This document shows, piece after piece, positions 34,179 through 42,716 of a DNA stretch of 64,000 nucleotides. This DNA comes from Streptomyces sp. YIM 130001 (lineage in GTDB: Bacteria > Actinomycetota > Actinomycetes > Streptomycetales > Streptomycetaceae), in contig NZ_KZ984560.1 of NCBI RefSeq assembly GCF_003574445.1, positions 1 to 64,000 of the forward strand, written 5' to 3'. Within the stretch, counting starts at the first letter, position 1, and each line of letters starts with the position of its first letter. The notes under the pieces were generated by a model. It searched no databases and was not told the origin of the DNA. It saw only the letters and a list, made by a program, of their open reading frames with translations. A program made the translations under genes and the position numbers.

Positions 34179-35072
34179 ATGTCACGTACCGCAGCAGAAA
34201 TAGCAACGCAGCCGAGCTGCTGGCGCCGCGCGGCCGAGGCCGCCGCGGTCTTCGAAGGGCTCCCGCAGCCCGGCGAGCGGGTCGCGGTCACCGGTTGCGG
34301 CACGTCCTGGTTCATGGCGATCGCCTACGCGGCGCTGCGGGAGGCCGCGGGACAGGGCGAGACCGATGCCTTCGCGTCGTCGGAGTTCCCGGGCGGGCGG
34401 GCCTACGACCGGGTGGTGGCGATCACCCGGTCCGGCACCACGACCGAGGTGCTCGACCTGTTGCGCGAACTGCGCGGCACCGTACCGACGTCGGCCCTCA
34501 CCGCCGATCCGGGGACGCCCGTGATGGACACCGCGGACGCCGTCGCCGTACTGGACTTCGCGGACGAGGAGTCCGTCGTACAGACCCGATTCGCGACCAC
34601 CGCGCTGTCGTTCCTGCGGGCCGGGCTCGGGGACATCCCCGGGGTGAAGTCCGTCGCGGACGCGGCCGTCGACGCGGAGCTCGCGGTGACCGAGCCGCTG
34701 CCGGAGGCGGTGCTCGGCGCCGAGCAGTGGACGTTCCTCGGCCGCGGCTGGACGTACGGGCTCGCGCTCGAGGCGGGCCTGAAGATGCGGGAGGCCGCGG
34801 GCGCGTGGACCGAGGCGTACCCGGCGATGGAGTACCGGCACGGGCCGATCTCGATCACCGGACCCGGGCGGGTGGCGTGGATGTTCGGGAGCCTGCCGGA
34901 GGGTCTCGCCGGGGACGTGGACCGGGTCGGCGGCCATCTGGTGGCCCGCCAGGACGCGGACCCGCTGGCGGATCTGATCCGGGCGCAGCGGCTGGCCGTC
35001 GCGCTGGCCGAGTCGAAGGGCTACGACCCGGACCGGCCGCGGAACCTCTCGCGGAGCGTGATCCTCTCCTGA
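34179..35072 (+). CDS. SIS-domain phosphosugar isomerase/deaminase-like protein
   Basis: A 297-residue protein with two SIS domains, resembling the isomerase half of GlmS and AgaS/NagS-type enzymes (VAVTGCGTSWFMAIAYA, AITRSGTTTEVLDLL, and FLGRGWTYGLALEAGLKMREAAG with EYRHGP). These act on amino-sugar phosphates. The ATG at 34179 has GAGGAG about ten bases upstream. The DasR box upstream ties it to GlcNAc metabolism; the exact reaction (isomerase, deaminase or dehydratase) is open. Confidence 0.82.
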   Translation: MSRTAAEIATQPSCWRRAAEAAAVFEGLPQPGERVAVTGCGTSWFMAIAYAALREAAGQGETDAFASSEFPGGRAYDRVVAITRSGTTTEVLDLLRELRGTVPTSALTADPGTPVMDTADAVAVLDFADEESVVQTRFATTALSFLRAGLGDIPGVKSVADAAVDAELAVTEPLPEAVLGAEQWTFLGRGWTYGLALEAGLKMREAAGAWTEAYPAMEYRHGPISITGPGRVAWMFGSLPEGLAGDVDRVGGHLVARQDADPLADLIRAQRLAVALAESKGYDPDRPRNLSRSVILS

Positions 35073-35184
35073 CCGAGCCCGGTCCTCCGGCGTTCGACGG
35101 CGCCGGAGGACCGGGACGCGGGCCCTGCCGCACACGCCGAAAACCGGGGTGACGCACCGCCCGGAAGCGGGGATCATAGGGGCC

Positions 35185-35613
35185 ATGTCCGGCCCCTATG
35201 TGATCCGAGGAAACGTCGCCCTGCCAGAGTCCGAACTGGCATGGCGCTTCACGCGTTCCTCAGGACCCGGCGGCCAGCACGTCAACACCAGCGATTCCCG
35301 CGTGGAGCTCCGCTTCGACCTGGCGAGGACCGAAGCGCTGCCGGACGTCTGGAAGGAGCGCGCCCTGGAGCGCCTCGCCTCCCGCCTCGTCGACGGCGTG
35401 ATCACCGTACGAGCCTCCGAGCACCGCTCCCAGTGGCGCAACCGCGAGATGGCCGCCACCCGCCTCGCCTCCCTCCTCGCCGAGGCGACGGCCCCGCCAC
35501 CGCGCCCCCGCCGCGCGACGAAGATCCCCCGCGGCATCAACGAACGCCGCCTCCGCCAGAAGAAGGCCCGCAGCGACACGAAGCGCGGCCGCTCCGGCAA
35601 GAACTGGACCTGA
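35185..35613 (+). CDS. arfB: Ribosome-rescue peptidyl-tRNA hydrolase ArfB
   Basis: A 142-residue codon-independent release factor with the catalytic GGQ in RSSGPGGQHVNTSDSRVELRF and the basic C-terminal tail (RRLRQKKARSDTKRGRSGKNW) that enters the empty mRNA channel of stalled ribosomes. Length matches ArfB/YaeJ/Pth4 family members. The adjacent GNAT gene starts five bases later. Confidence 0.92.
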   Translation: MSGPYVIRGNVALPESELAWRFTRSSGPGGQHVNTSDSRVELRFDLARTEALPDVWKERALERLASRLVDGVITVRASEHRSQWRNREMAATRLASLLAEATAPPPRPRRATKIPRGINERRLRQKKARSDTKRGRSGKNWT

Positions 35614-35618
35614 GACCG

Positions 35619-36086
35619 GTGCCTGCCCGGACACTCCGCCCGGCGTCGGCGGGCGACGTCGAAGCCGTGGCCGCACTCCGCGCCGTCGTCCTCCGCCCGG
35701 ACCTGGAGCGCCTCGGGCGCTACGACGAGCACCGCGTACGCAGGCGCCTGCGCGACAGCTTCGCGCCCGCCCATACCCAAGTCATCGAAGTGGACGGCGA
35801 GTTCGCCGGCTGCGTGGCCCTGCGCCCGGCCGCGGACGCCCACTGGCTGGAGCACTTCTACCTGACCCCGCACCTCCAGGGCTCCGGCATCGGCACCAGC
35901 GTCCTGCGCGAACTCCTCGCCCGGTGCGACGACCACGCCGTCCCCGTCCGCCTGAACGTCCTGCGCGGCAGCCCGGCCCGCCGCCTCTACGAACGTCACG
36001 CCTTCACCGTCGACTCCGCGGACCCGGTGGACGTCTTCATGTCCCGGACGCCGGCGGTCGGGGCGATGCCACGGGTGGCGAGCTGA
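35619..36086 (+). CDS. GNAT-family N-acetyltransferase
   Basis: A 155-residue acyl-CoA-dependent acetyltransferase. The acetyl-CoA loop is in LTPHLQGSGIGTSVLRELL and a C-terminal RRLYERHAF motif is present. GTG start, five bases after the ArfB stop, so probably co-transcribed. Substrate unknown. Confidence 0.8.
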   Translation: MPARTLRPASAGDVEAVAALRAVVLRPDLERLGRYDEHRVRRRLRDSFAPAHTQVIEVDGEFAGCVALRPAADAHWLEHFYLTPHLQGSGIGTSVLRELLARCDDHAVPVRLNVLRGSPARRLYERHAFTVDSADPVDVFMSRTPAVGAMPRVAS

Positions 36087-36644
36087 ACACGAGTCGCCCT
36101 CAGCGCCGCGCACAGCGCATCTTCAGGCGTCCGATCCGACGGTCCCGAAGACACGGATCCGCAAGCCGCCGGGCCGGGCACGCCTGGGACCGACCGTGCG
36201 GCGCACGCCCTTCCACTCGGTGCGCAGGCCCTCGACGCCCGCCGTCGCATCGCGCGGAACCCTGATACGGGCCCCGCCGGTGCCGAGCAGCAGCTCCACA
36301 CCGACCATCCAGTACTCGAGGACTGCCGGCCCGCAAACAGGCGCGGGTGCCCCCTGCCGAAGGCGGACTCGACCTTGAGTGCCCCTGGTGCGAGTGCCGC
36401 CGGCCGGCTCCAGAGACTGGCCGAAGCTCTACGCGACGCGGCAGGACTCGGCGAGCGGTCGCAGGGCGTGCACAGCGTGCGTCGCCGAGCCCCACGCGGT
36501 CACCGACTCCCGCGACGCCCTCCGCCGGATGACGCTCGACATGAAGTCCGGCAGGGCCGAGCGCCTGCTCCGAGCGGGCCGAGCCCGCGCGGGACGCGGT
36601 GACCCGGCATCGAGGCCGCCGCGGGCCCCGGTCACCATGGTGCG
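36087..36644. other. Gap with one doubtful minus-strand ORF (36123-36308)
   Basis: About 560 bases with no confident gene. A 61-residue minus-strand frame (GVELLLGTGGARIRVP, then WKGVRRTV and LRIRVFGTVGSDA) looks faintly like a LiaF/DUF1707-type C-terminal beta domain and may be a fragment. Plus-strand frames are Arg/Pro-rich. Possibly an eroded gene. Confidence 0.3.
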
Positions 36645-37343
36645 ATGGATCATCGCTACGTCGGCATCCCGGAGTTGACCGGCGTCCCCCGCGTCGCCGT
36701 CGTCATCGACGTGATGCGCGCCTTCACCGTGGCCGCCTGGGCCTTCTCGCGCGGCGTCGAGCGGATCGTGCTCGCCTCGACGGAACGTGAAGCGCTCGAC
36801 CTGAAGGACGCCAACCCGGGTTGGCTGGCGCTGAAGGACGGGGCACCGGCCGCCGGATTCGACGCGGTGAACTCGCCCGGCCTGCTCAGGTCACGCGATT
36901 TCACCGGGCGCACGTTGGTGCAGAAGACGACGGCAGGGACCGTGGGCGCGCTGGCCGTGGCGGACGCCCCGATGGTCCTGTGCGCGAGCTTCGTGGTGGC
37001 CGGCCCGACCGCGCGGTTCCTGGAGTCCGAGGGGTGCGGTCCGGTGACGTTCGTGGTCACGGGTGAGGGAGGCCGGGCCGACGAGGACCTGGCCTGCGCC
37101 GAGTACATCGGTCGGCGCATCGCCGGCAGCGAGGTCGAGGCGGACCCGTATCTGCGACGGGCCAGGTCGTCCCGTGCCGCCGCCGACCTGGCCGGCGGGC
37201 TGCGGAGCGGGTACCACCCGGACGATGTCGAACTCTGCCTGGAGATCGACGTTTTCGCGTTCGCGATGGTCGCCCGCCAGGAGGAGTCCCTGACCGTACT
37301 GCGCCCCGTCGCGGTGCCGGCCGCCCGGAGCCGGCTGCCCTGA
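36645..37343 (+). CDS. ComB-like 2-phosphosulfolactate phosphatase family protein
   Basis: A 232-residue member of the ComB family (AVVIDVMRAFTVAAWAFSRGV, LVQKTTAGTVGAL, FVVAGPTARFL, and a TGEGGRADEDLACAEYIG segment). In methanogens ComB hydrolyses 2-phosphosulfolactate in coenzyme M synthesis. Many actinobacteria carry homologues without a coenzyme M pathway, and the real substrate is unknown. It may act in sulfolactate metabolism; the neighbours do not decide it. Confidence 0.75.
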   Translation: MDHRYVGIPELTGVPRVAVVIDVMRAFTVAAWAFSRGVERIVLASTEREALDLKDANPGWLALKDGAPAAGFDAVNSPGLLRSRDFTGRTLVQKTTAGTVGALAVADAPMVLCASFVVAGPTARFLESEGCGPVTFVVTGEGGRADEDLACAEYIGRRIAGSEVEADPYLRRARSSRAAADLAGGLRSGYHPDDVELCLEIDVFAFAMVARQEESLTVLRPVAVPAARSRLP

Positions 37344-37347
37344 CCGG

Positions 37348-37373
37348 GCCGGCCCGGCCCGGCCCGGCCCGCC
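37348..37373. repeat. GGCCC simple repeat after the comB-like gene
   Basis: About four to five consecutive GGCCC units starting a few bases beyond the stop codon. The tract is self-complementary with shift and may fold as a terminator-like structure. Confidence 0.5.
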
Positions 37374-37480
37374 CGCTTTGTCACGGAACCGTCGCGTCCT
37401 CCCCCACCCCTGCAACGCCGAGCCGACCGCCCGACGTCCCTCCGAAGAGACACGTACATCGGCAGCGGTTCGGGGGAACG

Positions 37481-38983
37481 ATGGACGGTACACAAGGACA
37501 GGAACAGGCAGGCCAGTTGGACGGGCTGATGCGCGAGATCCGCCGTCAGGCCCAGCACTCGGCAGGGCCGGACGTACAGCGCGTCCTCGACTGGCTGCAC
37601 GAGCGGACCGGCGCCCAGCACGCCCTCGTCACGGACGCGCGCGGCTCGGTCGAGACGGCCACGGCCGGCTTCCCGGATGACGTGCTGCGGCCACTGGCTC
37701 CGCTGCTCACGCGGTTGTCCGGCGGGCAGTTGGGCGCTGCCGCGACCCGGTCCGGCGCGCTGCACGTGAGCTGCGAAGCCCTCGGACCGTACGAGCCACG
37801 GCCCGTGCTCGTGACGGTCGGCGGGTCGGAGCCGACCCGGGACGCCCGCGCGCTCACGTCCTACACCGGCAGTGTGCTGACGCTGCTGCGCCGTGCGGTG
37901 AGCGGCGACCGGAGCCGGCTCGGGTACCAGCACAAGGCCCGTCAGCTGCGGTTCGCGGTACTGCACGCGTTACTGGCGGGCGAGCCGCTGCTCGCCCGGC
38001 GGATGACCAACGGTGCCGTGCCGCCGCTGCTCGACGCCGCCCGTGTGCGCGTCCAGCTCCTGCGCTGCCCTGCGGACCGGGACCGGATCGCGCGGATGCG
38101 GGAGGACGCGTCCGGCTATCACGGCAGGGACCTGCTGGTGCACTGCCCGGTCTTCAAGGACCACTTGATCTGTCTCGTCGCGGAGGACGACGAGGCGGCG
38201 GGCCCGCGGGGCGACCGGGCGGACCGTCCCGGCGAGTTCCTGCGGCGCCTCGTACGGGACAACCCGGGTTACGCGCTGGGGATCAGCGGCGCGCACCCGC
38301 TCGAAGCGACGGCAGCGGCGTACGCCCAGGCCGCCCACGCCCTGTCCGCCACCCGTACCGCGGCCGACCGCGTGGTGTTCCACGACGGCCGGAGCTCTTT
38401 GGCGGATGTGCTCCCCGCCGGCCCGGCCCGGCGGTGGGCCGATTCGCTGCTGCGGCCACTGGACTCGGCGCCGAAGTCCGGCATCGAGGTCACCCGCCTG
38501 GCGATGAGCATGCCCCGGTCCGGCGTGGCCCGCCTGCTCGGCCTGAGCCGCAACACGGTGGCCGCACACCTCAGGCGTACGGAACTGTCCCTGGGCCGGA
38601 GCCTCACCCACGTCCGTTCCAGGGCGGCCGTACAACTGGCCCTGACCCTGCGCGCCGGGGACGGCAGGGGGGCCGGCGACGGCCGTCAACCGCCGCCCAG
38701 CCTGGACGACTTGCTGAGCGGTGAGCCGGCCGCGGCCTGGGCCGGCGCCACGCTCCGGCCCCTTGAACCCGGCCACCGCCGCACCCTGGAGGCCTGGATC
38801 GACGCCGACACCGACGCCAAGGAGACCGCCTGCCGGCTCGGCCTCAGCCGCAACACGGTGCGGGCCCACCTGCGCGCCGCCGAGTCCGCGATCGGCCTCG
38901 ACCTGCTGACCCACGGCACAGCGGTCCACGACGTGGTCCACGCCCTGTCCATCACATCCGCCCGCACGGCCCGAGCGCAGTGA
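37481..38983 (+). CDS. PucR-like transcriptional regulator with two C-terminal HTH units
   Basis: A 500-residue regulator. The N-terminal half is a GAF/PucR-type sensory region. The C-terminal part holds two similar helix-turn-helix units: VARLLGLSRNTVAAHLRRTE (about 348-368) and TACRLGLSRNTVRAHLRAAE (about 450-470). Each is followed by the same type of downstream helix (SLGRSLTHVRSRAAVQLAL, and IGLDLLTHGTAVHDVVHAL). PucR proteins normally carry one. The gene stands alone and its target is unknown. Confidence 0.75.
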   Translation: MDGTQGQEQAGQLDGLMREIRRQAQHSAGPDVQRVLDWLHERTGAQHALVTDARGSVETATAGFPDDVLRPLAPLLTRLSGGQLGAAATRSGALHVSCEALGPYEPRPVLVTVGGSEPTRDARALTSYTGSVLTLLRRAVSGDRSRLGYQHKARQLRFAVLHALLAGEPLLARRMTNGAVPPLLDAARVRVQLLRCPADRDRIARMREDASGYHGRDLLVHCPVFKDHLICLVAEDDEAAGPRGDRADRPGEFLRRLVRDNPGYALGISGAHPLEATAAAYAQAAHALSATRTAADRVVFHDGRSSLADVLPAGPARRWADSLLRPLDSAPKSGIEVTRLAMSMPRSGVARLLGLSRNTVAAHLRRTELSLGRSLTHVRSRAAVQLALTLRAGDGRGAGDGRQPPPSLDDLLSGEPAAAWAGATLRPLEPGHRRTLEAWIDADTDAKETACRLGLSRNTVRAHLRAAESAIGLDLLTHGTAVHDVVHALSITSARTARAQ

Positions 38984-39142
38984 ACGCAGCGGTCCGGGCG
39001 TCACCCCGCGAGCTCATGGCACGGGGTGGTCCGGACATCGCGCCGGACGGCCTGAGCACCGTGCACAACCGGCCCCGGATTCTGCGCACCGTGCACATTG
39101 GCCCTGCCCCACGACTCCGCCTACCGTCGTGGCAACGGTCAT

Positions 39143-39215
39143 CGGGGGAGGCCGTACCGGCTCCGGGGGGAGCCGTGCCACCCCTGGCGACCGCAGCGGC
39201 CTCGGGGGAGGCCGT
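39143..39215 (+). repeat. Direct repeat in the secreted-protein promoter region
   Basis: CGGGGGAGGCCGT occurs at 39143-39155 and again at 39203-39215, 60 bp apart, upstream of the small secreted protein gene. A regulator bound to both would contact the same DNA face approximately; purely positional inference. Confidence 0.35.
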
Positions 39216-39263
39216 CGGGGGACGCACCGCCCGGGGGAATCGGTGCGGAGAAGAGAGCACATC

Positions 39264-39707
39264 ATGAGCATCCTGAAGTCGCGCGGATTCCGCTCCGCAG
39301 TGGTCACGGCCACCGCACTCGGCACGGTCGCGGTCGCCGGTACGGCCGCCTCGGCGGAGCCCGTGGACGCGCAGGCCGGCAAGTGGAAGTCGTACGGCAC
39401 CATCTACGACGGCAAGCCGGACAAGGGCGGCATCGACGTCATCACCGCCCGCTACTGGAGCGGCAACAAGAAGACCCAGGCCGCCATCAACTTCCAGTCG
39501 TACGGCGAGGTCTGGACCGCGCACAACAAGACCGCCACCACCGCGACGGTCTACGGCTACGTCAACGGCAAGCTGAAGGTCTCCAAGAAGCTGGCCGCGG
39601 GCAAGAAGTGGCGCAAGAACGACAGCTTCGGCGAGGGCAAGGACGTCTCGGTCAAGGTGAAGCTGCACAAGCGGGGATCCGCCTCGCACGGAGGCGGCCG
39701 CAGCTGA
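39264..39707 (+). CDS. Small secreted protein of unknown function
   Basis: A 147-residue exported protein. The signal peptide covers residues 1-31 (VVTATALGTVAVAGTAASA), and the mature part is Lys/Gly/Tyr-rich with repeated beta-strand-like stretches (WKSYGTIYDGKPDKGG, TVYGYVNGKLKVSKKL). No recognised domain. The GAGAAGAGAG just upstream of the ATG serves as ribosome site. A strong terminator follows, so it is monocistronic. Confidence 0.75.
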   Translation: MSILKSRGFRSAVVTATALGTVAVAGTAASAEPVDAQAGKWKSYGTIYDGKPDKGGIDVITARYWSGNKKTQAAINFQSYGEVWTAHNKTATTATVYGYVNGKLKVSKKLAAGKKWRKNDSFGEGKDVSVKVKLHKRGSASHGGGRS

Positions 39708-39728
39708 CCCCTGCCGCCACTCACAGGC

Positions 39729-39760
39729 GATGGTCCGTCCGGTGCACCGGACGGACCATC
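39729..39760. terminator. Terminator after the small secreted protein
   Basis: A 14-bp perfect stem, GATGGTCCGTCCGG and complement, around TGCA, 22 bp beyond the stop. It lies between convergent genes and is probably used from both sides. Confidence 0.85.
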
Positions 39761-39789
39761 GGCGTTCGCGTCGAGAAGGGCGCGCGAAG

Positions 39790-40335
39790 TCACCCCAACT
39801 GCCGGTACTTCCCCCGGAAGTACGTCAGCGGACCCCCCGAGTCGGACGGCAGCGACGCGGTGAGGACACGGCCGATGACGAGGGTGTGGTCGCCGGCCGG
39901 GACGCGCTCTTCGGTGCGGCACTCGAGCGTGGCGAGGGCGCCGCCGACCAGGGGCGCCAGGGACACCTCACCGCGGGTGTAGGGGATGTCGTCGAAGAGG
40001 AGGCGGTCGCTGATCCGGCCCTTCATGGCGAAACGGCCCGCGATGTGCCGCTGGCTCTCGGAGAGCACCGAGACGCCCCACAGCGGCTGTTCGTCGAGCA
40101 GGTCGTCCATGCGGGAGCCGTTGCGCAGGCTGACGAGCACCAGCGGCGGGTCGAGCGAGACCGACATGAAGGCCGTCGCCGTCATCCCCACGTCCTCGCC
40201 GCGCGTGATGTCGTGCCGCCCGGCAGGGGAGGCGGCGCTGGGCGGGTCCTCGCCGAGGGGCGGTTCGCAGGCCGTCACCAGGACCACGCCGGCGGCGAGC
40301 CGGGACATGGCGGCGCGGAACTCGTCGTTGCTCAC
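39790..40335 (-). CDS. Flavin reductase family protein
   Basis: A 181-residue FMN/FAD-binding reductase of the HpaC/ActVB type (FRAAMSRLAAGVVLVTA, MTATAFMSVSLDPPLVLVSLRNGS, LLFDDIPYTRGEVSLAPLVGGALATLEC). These use NAD(P)H to supply reduced flavin to a partner monooxygenase. An internal loop (PPLGEDPPSAASPAGRHD) is longer than usual. It could in principle serve the SsuD-like enzyme, but it is 15 kb away and not linked. GTG start at 40335 is preferred over an upstream GTG. Confidence 0.8.
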   Translation of the reverse strand: MSNDEFRAAMSRLAAGVVLVTACEPPLGEDPPSAASPAGRHDITRGEDVGMTATAFMSVSLDPPLVLVSLRNGSRMDDLLDEQPLWGVSVLSESQRHIAGRFAMKGRISDRLLFDDIPYTRGEVSLAPLVGGALATLECRTEERVPAGDHTLVIGRVLTASLPSDSGGPLTYFRGKYRQLG

Positions 40336-40670
40336 CCCCTCAGCATGCACAGAGGGGTGGGGTACGCGTGGGACGACGGTGGACTCGAGCACAGGGACAC
40401 GACCTTCAGTACGAGGGGTACACGTCAACGCTAATCGCGGCCGCGGCGCGGCACATCGGGCCGGGGTCCTAGGTCCGCGGCCCGGCCGGTCCTCCACGTA
40501 CCCCCGCCGAGTACCCGGGCCGCGCGCCGGGCGTGTGCCCGCGCATCCGAGGGGATCATCGCTCCACCACCGACCCTGCCACCTGCGCGAAGGGCTGCTT
40601 TGCGTTCCGTAAGGGCGGGCGGCCGGCTGGGGGCGCGACGTCGCCTGCGCCCCATCTGCCGCGCCCCGCT

Positions 40671-40686
40671 TGTGACTTGAGTCACA
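40671..40686. promoter_or_regulatory. Crp-type palindrome (or BldD-type site) upstream of the GGDEF gene
   Basis: TGTGACTTGAGTCACA is a perfect match to the classical Crp pattern TGTGA-N6-TCACA and also to the streptomycete form GTG-N6-GNCAC. BldD sites have similar GTGAC/GTCAC arms with variable spacing, and BldD is a known regulator of cdgB in S. coelicolor, so either protein may bind. The site lies 203 bp upstream of the start codon. Confidence 0.6.
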
Positions 40687-40687
40687 G

Positions 40688-40779
40688 GGGTCAGAATTTG
40701 TTGACCCTGTGTACCGGGCGTACAGCTCACTGTGATTCAGTGGCGGAGACCCTAAGGCACTGAGTGCTGACTGAGTGCC
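40688..40779. promoter_or_regulatory. Cluster of inverted repeats before the GGDEF gene
   Basis: Three further dyads follow in 90 bp: GGGTCA-N8-TGACCC (40688-40707), CACTG-N5-CAGTG (40728-40742), and GGCACT-N12-AGTGCC (40756-40779), the last containing ACTGAGTGC twice in direct orientation. Such density suggests several regulators act on this promoter. The rest of 40336-40670 shows nothing distinctive. Confidence 0.5.
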
Positions 40780-40888
40780 GACCGCGTACGAAGAGACGGC
40801 CCGCAAGCCCTCCGCCCGGGGCGGAGGAGGCAGACGGGCGGGCGATGCGAATCCTGGAGTTGCTGTCGAGGTCTCGGGGAGAGCGAGC

Positions 40889-42550
40889 ATGGAGACCGAG
40901 TCGGAGCCCTACGTCCGCCTTGCGACCCTGCGACAGCTGCACCAGGCCGTCGCGGAGCTGAACACCGCCCGGAGCCTGGCGGACACCCTGCAGACCGTCG
41001 CGGACGGCATGGTGAGCGGCCTCGGCTACGGACTGGCGTGCGTGAACCTCGTACGGCCCGACGGGGACCTGGTCATCGCCGCCTTCGCCGGCGACCCGGC
41101 GGCAGAGGCCCTGATCACCGGACGGGTCGGGTCCCGCAGCTCCTGGGACCGCCGCCTCGCGATGGGCGAGGCCTGGGGCGACCTGCGGTTCATCCCGCAC
41201 ACCGAGGGCTGGGTGCTCGACGAGGACGACGTCCCGCAGTGGCACACCGACGGCCCGGCGCCCCGCTTCGAGGACGAGTGGCACCCCGCCGACCGGCTCT
41301 TCGCCCCGATGTACTCGCCGACCGCGGGCCGCGAACTGCTCGGCGTCATCTCCGTCGACCGGCCGCGCAACGGCCGGCTGCCCGGCGCCTGGGCCCGCGA
41401 GGCGCTGCAGATGTACGCCTTCCAGGCGGCGATTGCAATCAGTAACGCCCGCCTCCGAGCAAATATGCAGCGCGCCCTGGTCCGCCTGGAGCGGGAGCAG
41501 CAGGCACTGCGTGCCAGCGAGGAGTCCTTCCGGCAGGCCTTCGAGTACGCCCCCTCCGGGATGGCCATCGCCGAGATGGGCGGCGACCAGCACGGCCGGA
41601 TCCTGCGGTCCAACGACGCCCTGTGCCGGCTCCTCGGCCGGAACGCCTCGGCGATGCGGCGGTACTCGTTCTCCGATCTGGTGCACCCCGAGGACGTCGG
41701 CACCCTGCTGCGCACCTCGGCCGAGGGCGGGCGGGCCGAACTGCGCCTGGTCCGCCGTGACGGCACCTATCTGTGGGTCTCGCTGCGCAACTCGGTGGTC
41801 GCCGACGCGGCCGACGGGCCGCGCTTCCTGCTCACCCACGTCGAGGACATCGAAGAGCGCAAGCGCCGCGAACTGCAGCTCGCCCACCGCGCCTCGCACG
41901 ACTCCCTCACCGGCCTGCCGAACTCGGCCGAGCTCCGCTCCCGGCTCGCCGCCCGCCTGTGCAGCATGCCGCTCTCCGTCCAGCCGACCGCCATCGACGC
42001 CCTGGACGCGGCATACGGTGCCCCGTCCGCGTACGACCCCGTGCAGGACAGCGGTGGCCACACCTTCCGCTTCGACACTCCCCCGCCGCCGCTCGGCGCC
42101 TACGACCACCACGTGCACGTGATCGGCCCCGAGGGCGAGACCGACGACGGGACGAAGGGGCTCGCGGTGCTCTTCTGCGACCTCGACGGCTTCAAGTCGA
42201 TCAACGACCGCTTCGGTCACCACACCGGCGACGCCGTCCTCATCGAGGTGGCCCGCCGTCTCACCGGCGGCGTGCGGGACGGGGACACGGTGGCGCGGCT
42301 CGGCGGCGACGAGTTCGTGGTGCTCGCGGACGGCCTCGGCCGCGCGGACGCCGCCGACCTCGCGGTCCGGCTGCGCAGCGCGATCATCCCGCCGATCCGG
42401 GTCGACGGACGGGCCGTACGCGTCGGCGCGAGCTTCGGTATCGGCTGGGCACACTGCGGAATGACCGCCGACGAAGTCCTGCAGTCGGCCGACCAACGGA
42501 TGTACATCGAGAAACGATCGCGTGCCAAACAGCACAGGCGGGCAGGATAA
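40889..42550 (+). CDS. cdgB: Diguanylate cyclase, GAF-PAS-GGDEF (CdgB-like)
   Basis: A 553-residue enzyme making cyclic di-GMP, the signal that binds BldD to hold back sporulation. It has a GAF domain (about 20-185), a PAS/PAC domain (about 205-335, SFRQAFEYAPSGMAIAEMGG), and a GGDEF domain with intact active site at 472-476 and an RxxD inhibitory site (Arg463-Asp466) exactly five residues before it. A roughly 60-residue insert splits the first part of the GGDEF domain (after GLPNSAELRSRL). GGGGAGAG lies just upstream of the ATG. The symbol follows resemblance in architecture and promoter; orthology was not tested. Confidence 0.85.
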   Translation: METESEPYVRLATLRQLHQAVAELNTARSLADTLQTVADGMVSGLGYGLACVNLVRPDGDLVIAAFAGDPAAEALITGRVGSRSSWDRRLAMGEAWGDLRFIPHTEGWVLDEDDVPQWHTDGPAPRFEDEWHPADRLFAPMYSPTAGRELLGVISVDRPRNGRLPGAWAREALQMYAFQAAIAISNARLRANMQRALVRLEREQQALRASEESFRQAFEYAPSGMAIAEMGGDQHGRILRSNDALCRLLGRNASAMRRYSFSDLVHPEDVGTLLRTSAEGGRAELRLVRRDGTYLWVSLRNSVVADAADGPRFLLTHVEDIEERKRRELQLAHRASHDSLTGLPNSAELRSRLAARLCSMPLSVQPTAIDALDAAYGAPSAYDPVQDSGGHTFRFDTPPPPLGAYDHHVHVIGPEGETDDGTKGLAVLFCDLDGFKSINDRFGHHTGDAVLIEVARRLTGGVRDGDTVARLGGDEFVVLADGLGRADAADLAVRLRSAIIPPIRVDGRAVRVGASFGIGWAHCGMTADEVLQSADQRMYIEKRSRAKQHRRAG

Positions 42551-42716
42551 GGCCAGGTCAGAACGTTGTCAGGGGCATCGACCCCCGTGCCGCACGCCGG
42601 GAGCGGGTAGGCTCGGCCGGATTGAAGAGCGACGAGCCGTCGACAGCACCTGCACAGAGCACCACGGCGTCGCGCTGCCGACGCAGTACTCGACCTGCAT
42701 GAGGAGTGACCAAGGG

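Noticed and set aside
40671..40686. Assignment of the palindrome to Crp alone
   Set aside because: BldD sites have similar arms and BldD is known to act on cdgB in a related species; sequence cannot separate the two.
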